From positions 1 through 64,000 of the forward strand of contig CAVQFM010000024.1 in NCBI GenBank assembly GCA_963711705.1: DNA of 64,000 nt. The letters are read 5' to 3'. The notes below the pieces were generated by a model. The model ran no database searches. It worked only from the letters and a program-made list of their open reading frames with translations, and was not told the DNA's origin. Shown in pieces: positions 53,353-61,401 of the stretch (position 1 is its first letter; the number at the start of each line of letters is the position of its first letter). The stretch is from RYN-230 sp963711705. Lineage in GTDB: Bacteria; Actinomycetota; Actinomycetes; Streptosporangiales; Streptosporangiaceae. The position numbers and the translations under genes are program-made.

Positions 53353-53387
53353 TGAGGCCCCTCCAAGTATGAGTTGGAGGGGCCTCA
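53353..53387. repeat. TGAGGCCCCTCCAA hairpin, copy 2
   Basis: A perfect 14-bp stem with the same GTATGAG loop as copy 1 at 52800. No gene ends directly before it, so it cannot be only a terminator for a neighbouring gene. Confidence 0.75.
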
Positions 53388-53659
53388 CCCCGGCCGCACG
53401 GCTGCGGCTGCCGATTGCTCGGCGGCCAGCCACCAGTTGGCCTACCACCCGGCGCGGGATGCTGGCCCGGAGTTCCGGTTTCCCGGCTCTCCGCACATCC
53501 GGTTAAGGTTCCGGTTACCTGCTCAGCCGAAGCCTCCCAGTTAACCGGCCCGCCCGGATGTGGGGTTTTCCAGCGCCCCGCATTGGGTGATGGAGAATTT
53601 CTACGCCTTTCCGGCGGGCGGCGCAAGAGGTCGCGGCAGGTAATTATGGAATTCTTTTG

Positions 53660-53744
53660 CCGTCCACAGTTTTTCCACACCGCAGCCGCTGTTATCCCCC
53701 GCGATCAGCGGCTGTCCACCGGCCCGTCCACCGGGCCGTCCACA
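53660..53744. promoter_or_regulatory. DnaA-box-like cluster 2
   Basis: Sites at 53660 (CCGTCCACA), 53671 (TTTTCCACA), 53712 (CTGTCCACC), 53724 (CCGTCCACC) and 53736 (CCGTCCACA), with GTTATCCCCC at 53691. The order of motifs parallels cluster 1. Confidence 0.45.
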
Positions 53745-53753
53745 GCGGCCCGC

Positions 53754-55469
53754 TCACCCTCCGCGGCGCTGGCCGGCTGCACCGTCAGCCGGCCGGGCCG
53801 GCCGGGCCGGCCTTTCCGGCCGGCGGCGGCGCAGGAAACTGATGCCCAGCGCGATGCCGAGCGCGCCCGCGGGGGGCAGGGTGACCAGGGCGGGCAGCTG
53901 GTAGCGCCAGGAGAACTCGAACGCGTCCGAGGCGAGCAGCACCGCCACGGCCGCGCCGAACGTCAGCAGGCAGGCCAGCGCCAGCTGGTACTGGGCGTCG
54001 AGCCGCGCGGCGACCGCGCCGCGGCTGTCCGGGCCGCCCCGGCGGCGGGCGATGGCCAGCGCGCCGAGGGCCAGCGAGCCGAACAGGCCAGCCACCGCGG
54101 CCAGGGCCAGCAGCGGGCCCGGCGTGTAGCCGCCGTTCAGCTGGTAGCTGCGCAGGAAGCGGGCCAGCGGCTGGTCCACCGCCGCCCGGCCGCCCATGCT
54201 GGCCGGCAGCGGCTGGGTGAACTCCGGGCCGCCGCTGGTGGCGTAGTGCAGGCCCAGCATGATGGTGTGATCCGGGCTGAGGTAGACGCTGGTCCCGTAG
54301 GTGGGATAGCTGGTCTGGAACTGCCAGCGGGAGATCGGCGTGTCACCCGGGCTGGTGACCCGGCCCACCGCGAACAGCTTGGCCGAGTCGCGCAGCACGC
54401 CCCACACGACCCGCAGTGGCTGCTGGGTCAGCACCCGGTGGTTGAAATCGGAGATGACTTCCGCGTGCGTGTGGCCGGGGGGTGCCACGTACAGGTGGTC
54501 GGGTGAGTCTGGGCTGTGCACCAGCCCGTCCGGGCCGAGCCGGCGGGCCAGCGCCGGGGACGGGCAGACCGCCCGCTCGTAGCTGGGCAGGTGCAGCGCC
54601 GGGCAGTCGGCCGAGCCGGCCAGCCGCCCGTAGATCGTGTTGCCGGACGCGGGGGCCAGCGAGAAATGCCCGTTGGCCGCGTCCTGCTGGGCCGAGAACG
54701 CCACGATGGGCAGCAGGAACGCGGCGCACAGCAGCCCACCCTGGGTGAGCTTGCGGCGCCAGCCGCGGGCCACGATCAGCACGAAGGCCAGCGCGGGCAC
54801 GATGAGGATCTGCCCCACCTGGGCCATCGGCGCGCTCAGGCCCAGCACCAGGCCGCCCGCCACGATCAGCCGGGGCCCGGGGCGGGGCCGCCACAGCAGC
54901 AGCGCCAGCCCGGCCACGATGCAGGCCTCGAACCACACGTTGGGCATGATGGTCTGCTCGATCTGGATCTCGTACCCGTCGAGCAGCACCGGCGCGGCGG
55001 CCAGCGCGGCCAGCCAGCGCGGCACGCCGCGGCGCAGCAGCACCGCGTACAGGGTCACCGCCATGGCCAGGCCGGCCAGGTGCTGGAGCGCGGTGACCAC
55101 GGTCAGGTTGCCCGGCACCAGCACGATCTTGAGGATCACGTTGTAGCCCAGCGGGTCGTTGCCCGGCCAGGCGCCGAAGATGTACTTGAGGCTGTCGATG
55201 TAGAGCAGGGCGGGCCGGTAGGCGATCATCGCCAGCACCCGCAGCACCAGCCCGGCCAGCAGCAGCAGCGAGATCAGCCAGTGCCGCCGCAGGGCCGCTG
55301 CCGCCATCCGGCCCGCGCCCGGCCAGGACCGGCCGGGCCGACCGCTGCGGGCCGGCTGGCCCGCGGCTTCACCGGCTGGGCTGGCCGGCTTACCGCCGTC
55401 CGTGGTGCCCTGGCCCACGGCGAGATCGCCGGTGGCAGCAGAGCGCCCGGCGGTCAGTGGCAATCGCAT
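53754..55469 (-). CDS. Polytopic membrane protein, possible GT-C-type glycosyltransferase
   Basis: A 571-residue protein with about eleven hydrophobic helices. Its first membrane loop, YIDSLKYIFGAWPGNDPLGY, carries acidic residues where ArnT/PMT-like GT-C enzymes have their catalytic Asp. A large extracytoplasmic domain (residues about 300-450, with DCPALHLPSYERAVCPSP) splits the helices, and an Arg/Pro-rich tail ends it. It may transfer sugars from a lipid carrier, but I cannot assign donor or acceptor. ATG 55469 is chosen over the open frame to 55805 because upstream residues are low-complexity. Confidence 0.7.
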   Translation of the reverse strand: MRLPLTAGRSAATGDLAVGQGTTDGGKPASPAGEAAGQPARSGRPGRSWPGAGRMAAAALRRHWLISLLLLAGLVLRVLAMIAYRPALLYIDSLKYIFGAWPGNDPLGYNVILKIVLVPGNLTVVTALQHLAGLAMAVTLYAVLLRRGVPRWLAALAAAPVLLDGYEIQIEQTIMPNVWFEACIVAGLALLLWRPRPGPRLIVAGGLVLGLSAPMAQVGQILIVPALAFVLIVARGWRRKLTQGGLLCAAFLLPIVAFSAQQDAANGHFSLAPASGNTIYGRLAGSADCPALHLPSYERAVCPSPALARRLGPDGLVHSPDSPDHLYVAPPGHTHAEVISDFNHRVLTQQPLRVVWGVLRDSAKLFAVGRVTSPGDTPISRWQFQTSYPTYGTSVYLSPDHTIMLGLHYATSGGPEFTQPLPASMGGRAAVDQPLARFLRSYQLNGGYTPGPLLALAAVAGLFGSLALGALAIARRRGGPDSRGAVAARLDAQYQLALACLLTFGAAVAVLLASDAFEFSWRYQLPALVTLPPAGALGIALGISFLRRRRPERPARPARPADGAAGQRRGG

Positions 55470-55685
55470 AACGGTCGTCCCGGGGTGGCTGGCTGTCGGA
55501 TGGGCGTGCCGCAGGCCTGCTGCCCAGGGGCCATGATGCGGGCACGCACCCCGGCTAAGGGTATGTGCCCGCGCGGCTGTCTGCTGGCCGCTCGCCCAGC
55601 TGGGGCCCTGGGCAAGTTCCGGTCCGCACCCAGCAGCCTGCTTCCTGCTTAACGAACGGTGCCGCCGGGCTGACCCGCAAAAGCT

Positions 55686-55704
55686 TAGTTGTAGTGCCGC
55701 AACT
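55686..55704 (+). promoter_or_regulatory. AGTTG-N8-CAACT site 1 upstream of MFS gene
   Basis: TAGTTGTAGTGCCGCAACT contains a 5-bp inverted repeat of the MarR-operator kind. The second copy starts 57 bases downstream. Confidence 0.5.
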
Positions 55705-55742
55705 GACGGCGGTGGATACCTGGAAGCAGCCCGGGTACCCGG

Positions 55743-55761
55743 TAGTTGTACCTTCGCAAGT
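55743..55761 (+). promoter_or_regulatory. AGTTG-N8-CAAGT site 2 upstream of MFS gene
   Basis: TAGTTGTACCTTCGCAAGT repeats site 1 with the same spacing and one mismatch in the arm, 31 bases before the MFS start. No MarR gene lies next to it. Confidence 0.5.
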
Positions 55762-55792
55762 AGGGGGACACCGCCGAGCCGCCGAGGAATTA

Positions 55793-57232
55793 GTGACACC
55801 GCCAAGCCGCCGCCGTCGCCTGCTCATCCTGGGCATCTGCTGCATGAGCCTGGTCATCGTCGGGCTCGACAACACGATCGTGAACGTCGCCCTGCCGTCG
55901 ATCCAGCGTGACCTGCACGCCCCGGTATCCGGGCTGCAGTGGGTGGTCGACGCCTACACGCTGGTGCTGGCCAGCTTCCTGATCCTGGCCGGATCCACCG
56001 CGGACCGGCTGGGGCGGCGCAGCACGTTCCAGGTCGGGCTGGCCACGTTCACCGTGGCCTCGCTGCTGTGCAGCCTGGCCCCCAGCCTGGGCTGGCTGGT
56101 CGCGTTCCGGGTACTGCAGGCGCTCGGCGGTTCGATGATGAACCCGGTGGCCGTGTCGATCATCGTCAACACGTTCACCGACCGCGCGGAACGGGCCCGG
56201 GCCATCGGCGTCTGGGGCGCGGCCATCGGGGTGAGCCTGGCCCTCGGCCCGGTGGTCGGCGGGCTGCTCATCGCCTCGGTCGGCTGGCGGGGGATCTTCT
56301 GGGTGAACATCCCGGTCGGGGTGGCCGCGATCGTGCTCACCGCGCTGTTCGTGCCGGAGTCGCGGGCGCCGCGTCCGCGGCGGCTGGACCCGGTGGGGCA
56401 GTTGCTGGTGATCGTGACCCTGGCCCCGCTGGTGTACGGGATCATCGAGGGCCCGCGGCACGGCTGGGGCTCACCGGAGATCATCGCCTGCTTCTGCCTG
56501 GCCGCGGCGGGTGCGGCCGGCCTGCTCACGTGGGAGCCCCGGCGCGCTGAACCGCTGCTCGATCTCCGGTTCTTCCGCAGCGCGCCGTTCTCCGGGGCCA
56601 CCCTGATCGCGATCAGCGGGTTCGCCGCGCTCGGCGGGTTCCTGTTCCTGAACACGCTGTACCTGCAGGACGTCCGGGGCTACTCCGCGCTGCACGCCGG
56701 GCTGCTCACCCTGCCGCTGGCCGCGGTAACCGTGTTCTTCGCCCCGCTGTCCGGGCGGATCATCAGCCGCCGCGGGCCGCGGCTGCCGCTGCTGGTGTCC
56801 GGGCTGTGCCTGACCGCGGGCCCGGCCCTGCTCACCGGGCTGACCGCCACCACCCCGGTGGGCTGGCTGCTGCTGTCCTACCTCATCTTCGGCGTCGGCT
56901 TCGGCATGGTGAACGCGCCGATCACCAACACGGCCGTGTCCGGGATGCCGGACAGCCAGGCCGGCGTGGCCGCGGCCATCGCCTCGACCAGCCGGCAGGT
57001 CGGCCAGTCACTCGGGGTCGCCGTGGTGGGTTCCGCGGTGATCTCGGTGATGGCCGGCCCGCTGCGTACCAGCTTCGCCGCGGCCAGCCACCTCGGCTGG
57101 TGGATCATCACCGGCTGCGGGCTGCTCGTGCTGGTCATCGGCGTGCTCAGCACCGGGCGGTGGGCCCGGCAGACGGCGGCCCGCACCGCGGACCGGCTGC
57201 TGTCCGAAGAGGCGCCGGTCCCGGTGGGCTGA
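55793..57232 (+). CDS. MFS drug exporter, EmrB/QacA (14-helix) type
   Basis: A 479-residue proton-driven exporter with fourteen hydrophobic helices. GLDNTIVNVALPSIQRDL is motif D1, GSTADRLGRRSTFQVG motif A, FRVLQALGGSMMNPVAVS motif B and GPVVGGLLI motif C, together the DHA2 signature. It should pump a hydrophobic compound out of the cell. GTG 55793 has GAGGAA upstream; the frame is open to 55565 but lacks family sequence there. Two MarR-type dyads precede it. Confidence 0.93.
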   Translation: MTPPSRRRRLLILGICCMSLVIVGLDNTIVNVALPSIQRDLHAPVSGLQWVVDAYTLVLASFLILAGSTADRLGRRSTFQVGLATFTVASLLCSLAPSLGWLVAFRVLQALGGSMMNPVAVSIIVNTFTDRAERARAIGVWGAAIGVSLALGPVVGGLLIASVGWRGIFWVNIPVGVAAIVLTALFVPESRAPRPRRLDPVGQLLVIVTLAPLVYGIIEGPRHGWGSPEIIACFCLAAAGAAGLLTWEPRRAEPLLDLRFFRSAPFSGATLIAISGFAALGGFLFLNTLYLQDVRGYSALHAGLLTLPLAAVTVFFAPLSGRIISRRGPRLPLLVSGLCLTAGPALLTGLTATTPVGWLLLSYLIFGVGFGMVNAPITNTAVSGMPDSQAGVAAAIASTSRQVGQSLGVAVVGSAVISVMAGPLRTSFAAASHLGWWIITGCGLLVLVIGVLSTGRWARQTAARTADRLLSEEAPVPVG

Positions 57233-57324
57233 TCAGGCGCAGCGGCCGGTCAGGACGGGATTCCTTGCCGGGTCGTCCTGGGAACGCGGGGCAAGCTGGC
57301 TGTCCACTCACCAGCTTTGCCGCC

Positions 57325-58044
57325 TCAAAACACGAGCCAGGCCGCGCTGAGGACCAGGGCACCGCCGGCCACCAGCGCAAACAGGGTGACCCAGACGCCA
57401 GCAGGGACGCCGGTGAGCCGGGCCAGCTGATCCGCGTCGGTCCGCGGCACCCGGGACCGGCGCCGGGACTGCTGAAGTTCCAGCACCGGCCGTATCCCGC
57501 CGAGCAGCAGGAACCAGGCCATCGCGGAGCCGAACGCCGCCTGGACCAGTGGCGTGCCGCGCCAGATGACCAGCGCCACCGCGGCCGCGACGGTGATCAC
57601 GGCCACGATCCCGTAGGCATTGCGGATCATCAGGGCCAGCCCGGCCAGCAGCACCAGGCTGAGCAGCAGCGCGGCGGCCAGGTAGCCGGCGGCGAGCAGC
57701 GCGGCGGTGCCCAGCCCGAGCAGCGGCGGCGCCAGGTACCCGGCGGCGGCCGTGGCCACGATGCCCGGGCCCGATGCCTGGCCCGCCGACACGGTCAGCC
57801 CGGCGGTGCTGCGGTGTACCCGCACCCCATCCAGCCGGCGGCCAACGGCCAGCGCGACCAGCGCGTGGCCGCCCTCGTGGGCGATGGTGACCACGGTCCG
57901 GGTCAGCGGCCAGAGCCGCCGCGACCCGACCAGCACCAGCGCGGCCAGGCCGGTCGCCAGCACGAGCAGCAGCGATGGCGGTGGCCCAGCGGTGATCACC
58001 TGATGCCACAACTGGCCGGACGATGTGGCGTGCACACTTGTCAT
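57325..58044 (-). CDS. M50B-like membrane zinc metalloprotease
   Basis: A 239-residue membrane protein with about six helices. VVTIAHEGGHALVAL (His56, Glu57, His60) is the HExxH zinc motif placed in a helix, as in the M50B-like family of actinomycetes; LDGVRVHRSTAGLTV follows as the usual beta-hairpin. Such proteins cut substrates within the membrane; the target is unknown. ATG 58044 follows GGCAGG; a GTG at 58056 would add four residues. It is convergent with the MFS gene. Confidence 0.85.
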   Translation of the reverse strand: MTSVHATSSGQLWHQVITAGPPPSLLLVLATGLAALVLVGSRRLWPLTRTVVTIAHEGGHALVALAVGRRLDGVRVHRSTAGLTVSAGQASGPGIVATAAAGYLAPPLLGLGTAALLAAGYLAAALLLSLVLLAGLALMIRNAYGIVAVITVAAAVALVIWRGTPLVQAAFGSAMAWFLLLGGIRPVLELQQSRRRSRVPRTDADQLARLTGVPAGVWVTLFALVAGGALVLSAAWLVF

Positions 58045-58242
58045 CCTGCCAGGCACCCCGGGATGACCGGGGCTAAGACACCGGACCTTTCACCACATCC
58101 GCAGGCAATTCCCAGGGTGAGCAGGCCAGTCTGGGACACTGCCGGGTATGCGGCGGGTGCCGGCCGGCGGCGGCCGGTAACAGGGACCGTCGCGGCCGGG
58201 ACAGCGGCGGGCCTGCTGGGTGGAAGCCCGCACCCGGCCTGG

Positions 58243-59031
58243 TCAGCGCCGGGACAGGCCGTCGATGCGGGCCATCTCCTCGGCGCTGAGCGAGAAGCCC
58301 AGCACGTCGATGTTGGCCGCGATCCGGGCCGCCTGGGCCGATTTGGCGATGACCGGGATGCGGTGCTCGACGTGCCAGCGCAGCACCACCTGCGCCGGGG
58401 TGACCCCGTGCTCCGCGGCGATCCCGGCCAGCACCGGGTCGGCCAGGTTGGTGCCCTTCAGCGGGCTGTAGCCCTCCACCGTGACCTGCCGCTCCCGGCT
58501 GGCGGCCAGCCGGGCCGGGTCGTACAGCGCCGGGCTCCACGGGATCTGGTTGACCACCGGGGCCTGCCCGGTCGCCTGGATCAGCGTGTCAATCTGCGCG
58601 ACCGAGTAGTTGCTGACCCCGATCGCCCGGGTCTTGCCTTCCTCGCGCAGGGCCAGGAACTCCCGCCACACCGGGGCCAGCGCCCGGGCCGCGGGCGGCC
58701 AGTGCACCAGCCACAGGTCCACGTGGTCGGTGCCCAGGGCGCGCAGGCTCGCGCACAGCGTGTGCCGCTCCCGGCCGGCCTTGCCCGGGGGCAGCTTGGT
58801 GGTGATGAACACCTCGCTCCGGTCCAGCCCGCTGTTGCGCAGGGCGTGGCCGACCTCGGCCTCGTTCCCGTACATGGTGGCCGTGTCGATGTGCCGGTAG
58901 CCCACCCGGAGGGCCTCCAGGATCGCTTCGTAGCCTGCGGAACCGCGCAGCCGCCACGTGCCGAACCCCACCATCGGCAGGCCTACGCCCCCGGGCAGCA
59001 CCACCGATGGGATCTCTGGCGCCTTTGTCAT
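58243..59031 (-). CDS. Aldo/keto reductase
   Basis: A 262-residue NADPH-dependent reductase. The catalytic tetrad is intact: Asp49 and Tyr54 (RHIDTATMYGNE), Lys79 (VFITTKLP) and His110 (DLWLVHWPP). SNYSVAQI, NQIPWSPALYD, GYSPLKG and IPVIAKSA are the cofactor-binding parts. It reduces aldehydes or ketones, as in the 2,5-diketo-gluconate reductase branch. ATG 59031 gives the family start; the larger open frame to 60186 is not coding here. It lies 47 bases after the aminotransferase gene. Confidence 0.93.
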   Translation of the reverse strand: MTKAPEIPSVVLPGGVGLPMVGFGTWRLRGSAGYEAILEALRVGYRHIDTATMYGNEAEVGHALRNSGLDRSEVFITTKLPPGKAGRERHTLCASLRALGTDHVDLWLVHWPPAARALAPVWREFLALREEGKTRAIGVSNYSVAQIDTLIQATGQAPVVNQIPWSPALYDPARLAASRERQVTVEGYSPLKGTNLADPVLAGIAAEHGVTPAQVVLRWHVEHRIPVIAKSAQAARIAANIDVLGFSLSAEEMARIDGLSRR

Positions 59032-59078
59032 AATCACATTCTGCCTGCTTAGCAGGCCCGGCCCTACCCCCAGGGGGC

Positions 59079-59978
59079 TCAGACGACCTGGGTTCCGCTG
59101 CGCGCGGTCAGGTCCGCGTACAGCTTGCTCAGCTGCCCGGTCACCGGGCCGGGCGAGCCATCCCCGATGACCCGCCCGTCCAGCCTGGTCACCGCGGCCA
59201 GTTCGCCCATGGTGCCGGTGACGAACACCTCGTCGGCGACGTAGAACTGGGCCAGGCTGTAGTCCCCTTCCCGGCACGGGATGCCCGCGGCCGCGGCCAG
59301 GTCCAGCACCACCGCCCGGGTGATGCCCTCCGGGCACGCGGCGCATGACGGCGTGCCCAGCCGCCCGGCGCTGACCAGGAACAGGTGCGTGGCGTTGGTC
59401 TCGGCCACGAAGCCCCGGGCGTCCAGCATGACCGCGTCGTCCGCCCCGGCCACGTTGGCCTCGATCTTGGCCAGGATCGAGGCCAGCAGGTTGTTGTGGT
59501 GGATCTTCGGGTCGAGGACGTCGGGTGCCGGGCGGCGCACGCTGGAGGTGATCAGCGTCAGCCCGGACTTGTCGTAGACCGGCGCCTTGTGCTCGGCCAG
59601 CACGATCAGGGTGGGCCCGGACTGGTTGAGCCGCGGGTCCATGCCGCTGGTGATCTTGACCCCGCGGGTCAGCGTGAGCCGGATGTGCACGCCGTCGGTC
59701 ATCTGGTTGGCCCGCAGCGTGCGGCGGATCTGCTCGGTGATCTCCGCGTCCGAGGGCACCTCGGTGAACGCCAGCGCGGCCGCCGACCGGCGCAGCCGGG
59801 CCAGGTGCCCGGCCAGCTGGAAGATGCGCCCCTGGTAGAGCCGCAGCCCCTCCCAGACCGCGTCGCCGCCCTGCACGGCCGAGTCGAACGGGCTGACCGC
59901 GGCCTGGTCGCGGTGCGTCAGCTGGCCGTTCACGCTGACGATGAGGTCCCGGTTGCGCTCGTCGAACTCTTGCTGCAT
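59079..59978 (-). CDS. Class IV aminotransferase (branched-chain/D-amino acid type)
   Basis: A 299-residue PLP enzyme of fold type IV. Lys158 in VLDPKIHHNNLLASI is the Schiff-base lysine; DDAVMLDARGFVAETNATH and CPEGITRAVVLDLA hold the phosphate-binding Glu and loop, and EVFVTGTMGELAAV is the C-terminal signature. Possible reactions are branched-chain or D-amino acid transamination, or 4-amino-4-deoxychorismate cleavage. ATG 59978 has GGGAGGAG upstream and overlaps the previous stop by one base (TAATG). Confidence 0.9.
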   Translation of the reverse strand: MQQEFDERNRDLIVSVNGQLTHRDQAAVSPFDSAVQGGDAVWEGLRLYQGRIFQLAGHLARLRRSAAALAFTEVPSDAEITEQIRRTLRANQMTDGVHIRLTLTRGVKITSGMDPRLNQSGPTLIVLAEHKAPVYDKSGLTLITSSVRRPAPDVLDPKIHHNNLLASILAKIEANVAGADDAVMLDARGFVAETNATHLFLVSAGRLGTPSCAACPEGITRAVVLDLAAAAGIPCREGDYSLAQFYVADEVFVTGTMGELAAVTRLDGRVIGDGSPGPVTGQLSKLYADLTARSGTQVV

Positions 59979-60793
59979 TACGCTCCTCCCGGCGCTGGTG
60001 CCGCCCCCGGCGGCGCGGTCGGCGGTGGTGGGCTGCCGGGCGGGGACGGCTGGCCGCCCAGCCGGTGGGTGTACAGCTGCTGGTAGTAGGGCTGGCACTG
60101 CTCGGCCAGCCTGGCCAGCGCGGGCGGCAGGGCGGTGTCCGGGGGCCGGTAGCGCCCGAACCCGGTGGACCGCCACACCGAGTCATACCAGTAGGGGGCC
60201 CAGACGCCGTCGGTGTCCCGCGGCCCGGCGGGCCAGCTCAGCATCGCGGGGCAGAACGGCACGCCCAGTGCGGCGCACAGCGCGCGCAGCACCGCTTCCG
60301 GGCGGTCCAGCAGGTCCCGGGAGTCGATCACCGGGCCGCCGAACCGGTCGAAGATCTCGGCCTGCTGCCACAGGCCCAGGTCGTCCAGGGTGGGCGTGGC
60401 GCGGACCCGGGCGTAGGAGGCCAGCAGCTCCCGGGGGTCCCGGATGAGGAACGCGTGCCGCAGCGGTGCCAGCGCGTCCCGGTCCACCTCAGGCAGCAGG
60501 TGGTGGGTCATGTGCTTGGCGTAGCACACGGTGACGCCAGGCGGGAGCGGGCCGGCTGTCAGCTCGCCGATCACCGCCCGCCAGCTGGTCGGCTGGCTGG
60601 CGATGACCTGCTCCCGGGCGGGATGGTCGATCCCCGTCCGGTCCAGGTAGAACGCGTACAGCGGCTCGTCCACCACCGCGGTGTCCGGGCGGTTCTCCCA
60701 CGAGCGCATCAGCGCGGTGGATACCGTCCGCGGCCCGGACCACATGGCGATCCGCACCGGCCCGGCGGGCCCGCTGCTCATCTGGGTGGTCAC
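59978..60793 (-). CDS. Sulfotransferase-like P-loop protein
   Basis: A 271-residue protein with the PAPS-binding P-loop-like start RIAMWSGPRTVSTALMRSWE and the central HAFLIRDPRELLASYARVR, where sulfotransferases bind the 3'-phosphate of PAPS. VVDEPLYAFYL follows the first motif. The C-terminus is Pro/Gly-rich. Whether it truly sulfates anything is unknown. GTG 60793 overlaps the MBL stop (GTGA) and the gene leads into the aminotransferase with a TAATG junction, so the three are translated as a unit. Confidence 0.75.
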   Translation of the reverse strand: MTTQMSSGPAGPVRIAMWSGPRTVSTALMRSWENRPDTAVVDEPLYAFYLDRTGIDHPAREQVIASQPTSWRAVIGELTAGPLPPGVTVCYAKHMTHHLLPEVDRDALAPLRHAFLIRDPRELLASYARVRATPTLDDLGLWQQAEIFDRFGGPVIDSRDLLDRPEAVLRALCAALGVPFCPAMLSWPAGPRDTDGVWAPYWYDSVWRSTGFGRYRPPDTALPPALARLAEQCQPYYQQLYTHRLGGQPSPPGSPPPPTAPPGAAPAPGGA

Positions 60794-61401
60794 TCGCGGA
60801 ACTGGGCGGCTTCACCGCCGATCGTGGTGTCCTCGCCGTGCCCGGTGTGCACCACCGTGGCGGGCGGCAGCCCGAGCAGCTTGCCCTTGATCGACGCGAT
60901 GATCGTGTCCCGGTCCGAGTAGGACCGGCCGGTCGCGCCGGGGCCGCCGTGGAACAGGGTGTCGCCAGAGAACAGCACGCCCAGCGCGGGCGCGTACAGG
61001 CAGATGCTGCCGGGCGAGTGCCCGGGCGTGTGCAGCACCCGCAGCGGGGTGGCCGCGATCTCGATGACCTGCTCGTCGCCGAGGTCGCCGTCCGGCTCGG
61101 TGTCCGGGTAGATCATCCGCCACAGCACCTCGTCGCCCTGATGCAGCAGGATCGGTGCCCCGGTGGCCTCGGCCACCCGCGGAGCGGCGTTGATGTGATC
61201 GTTGTGCCCGTGGGTGCAGACGATGGCCGACAGCCGCCGGTCCCCGACCGCGGCCAGGATCGCCGCCGGGTCGTGGGCCGCGTCGATGACCAGCACCTCG
61301 CGGTCGTCGCCGACCAGCCAGACGTTGTTGTCGACGTCGAAGTCCTGCCCGTCCAGCGTGAACGTGCCCGAGGTGACGATCTTCTCGATGCGCGCGGTCA
61401 T
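60790..61401 (-). CDS. MBL-fold hydrolase linked to mycothiol formaldehyde oxidation
   Basis: A 203-residue metallo-beta-lactamase-fold hydrolase. CTHGHNDHIN holds His64, His66, Asp68 and His69; LHTPGHSPGS, LFSGDTLF and VVHTGHGEDT complete the metal site, as in glyoxalase II-like thioesterases. The ATG overlaps the mscR stop (ATGA). The same pair exists in mycobacteria (mscR with the gene next to it). It likely hydrolyses S-formylmycothiol made by MscR to formate; that step is inference. Confidence 0.9.
   Translation of the reverse strand: MTARIEKIVTSGTFTLDGQDFDVDNNVWLVGDDREVLVIDAAHDPAAILAAVGDRRLSAIVCTHGHNDHINAAPRVAEATGAPILLHQGDEVLWRMIYPDTEPDGDLGDEQVIEIAATPLRVLHTPGHSPGSICLYAPALGVLFSGDTLFHGGPGATGRSYSDRDTIIASIKGKLLGLPPATVVHTGHGEDTTIGGEAAQFRE

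Larger units (their letters stand above)
52789..53753. other. Duplicated non-coding block with hairpins and DnaA-box-like sites
   Basis: Two related units of about 400-550 bases (52800-53345 and 53353-53753) follow each other. Each opens with the same hairpin, has a GAATTTCTACC-type stretch, then CAAGAG-x-TCGCGG, an ATTCTTTT run, GTTATCCCCCGCG, CGGCTGTCCACCG and several GTCCACA-like nonamers. No frame across it is convincing as protein. The similarity between units is patchy, implying an old duplication. Confidence 0.7.
55470..55792. other. Divergent intergenic region with MarR-type sites
   Basis: This gap separates the GT-C-like gene (minus) from the MFS gene (plus). The right part has two copies of a TAGTTGTA...GCAA-(C/G)-T site described separately. 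Nothing coding was seen. Confidence 0.5.

Noticed and set aside
52789..53753. Chromosomal origin of replication
   Set aside because: dnaA, dnaN, rpmH, parA/parB and gyrase genes are absent, and no nonamer matches the consensus perfectly. A DnaA-binding or other protein-binding site is a weaker but safer claim.
58243..60186. A 647-residue open frame covering the aldo/keto reductase and beyond
   Set aside because: Only the part from 59031 to 58243 has family sequence. The rest is Arg/Gly/Pro-rich and overlies the aminotransferase gene in another frame.
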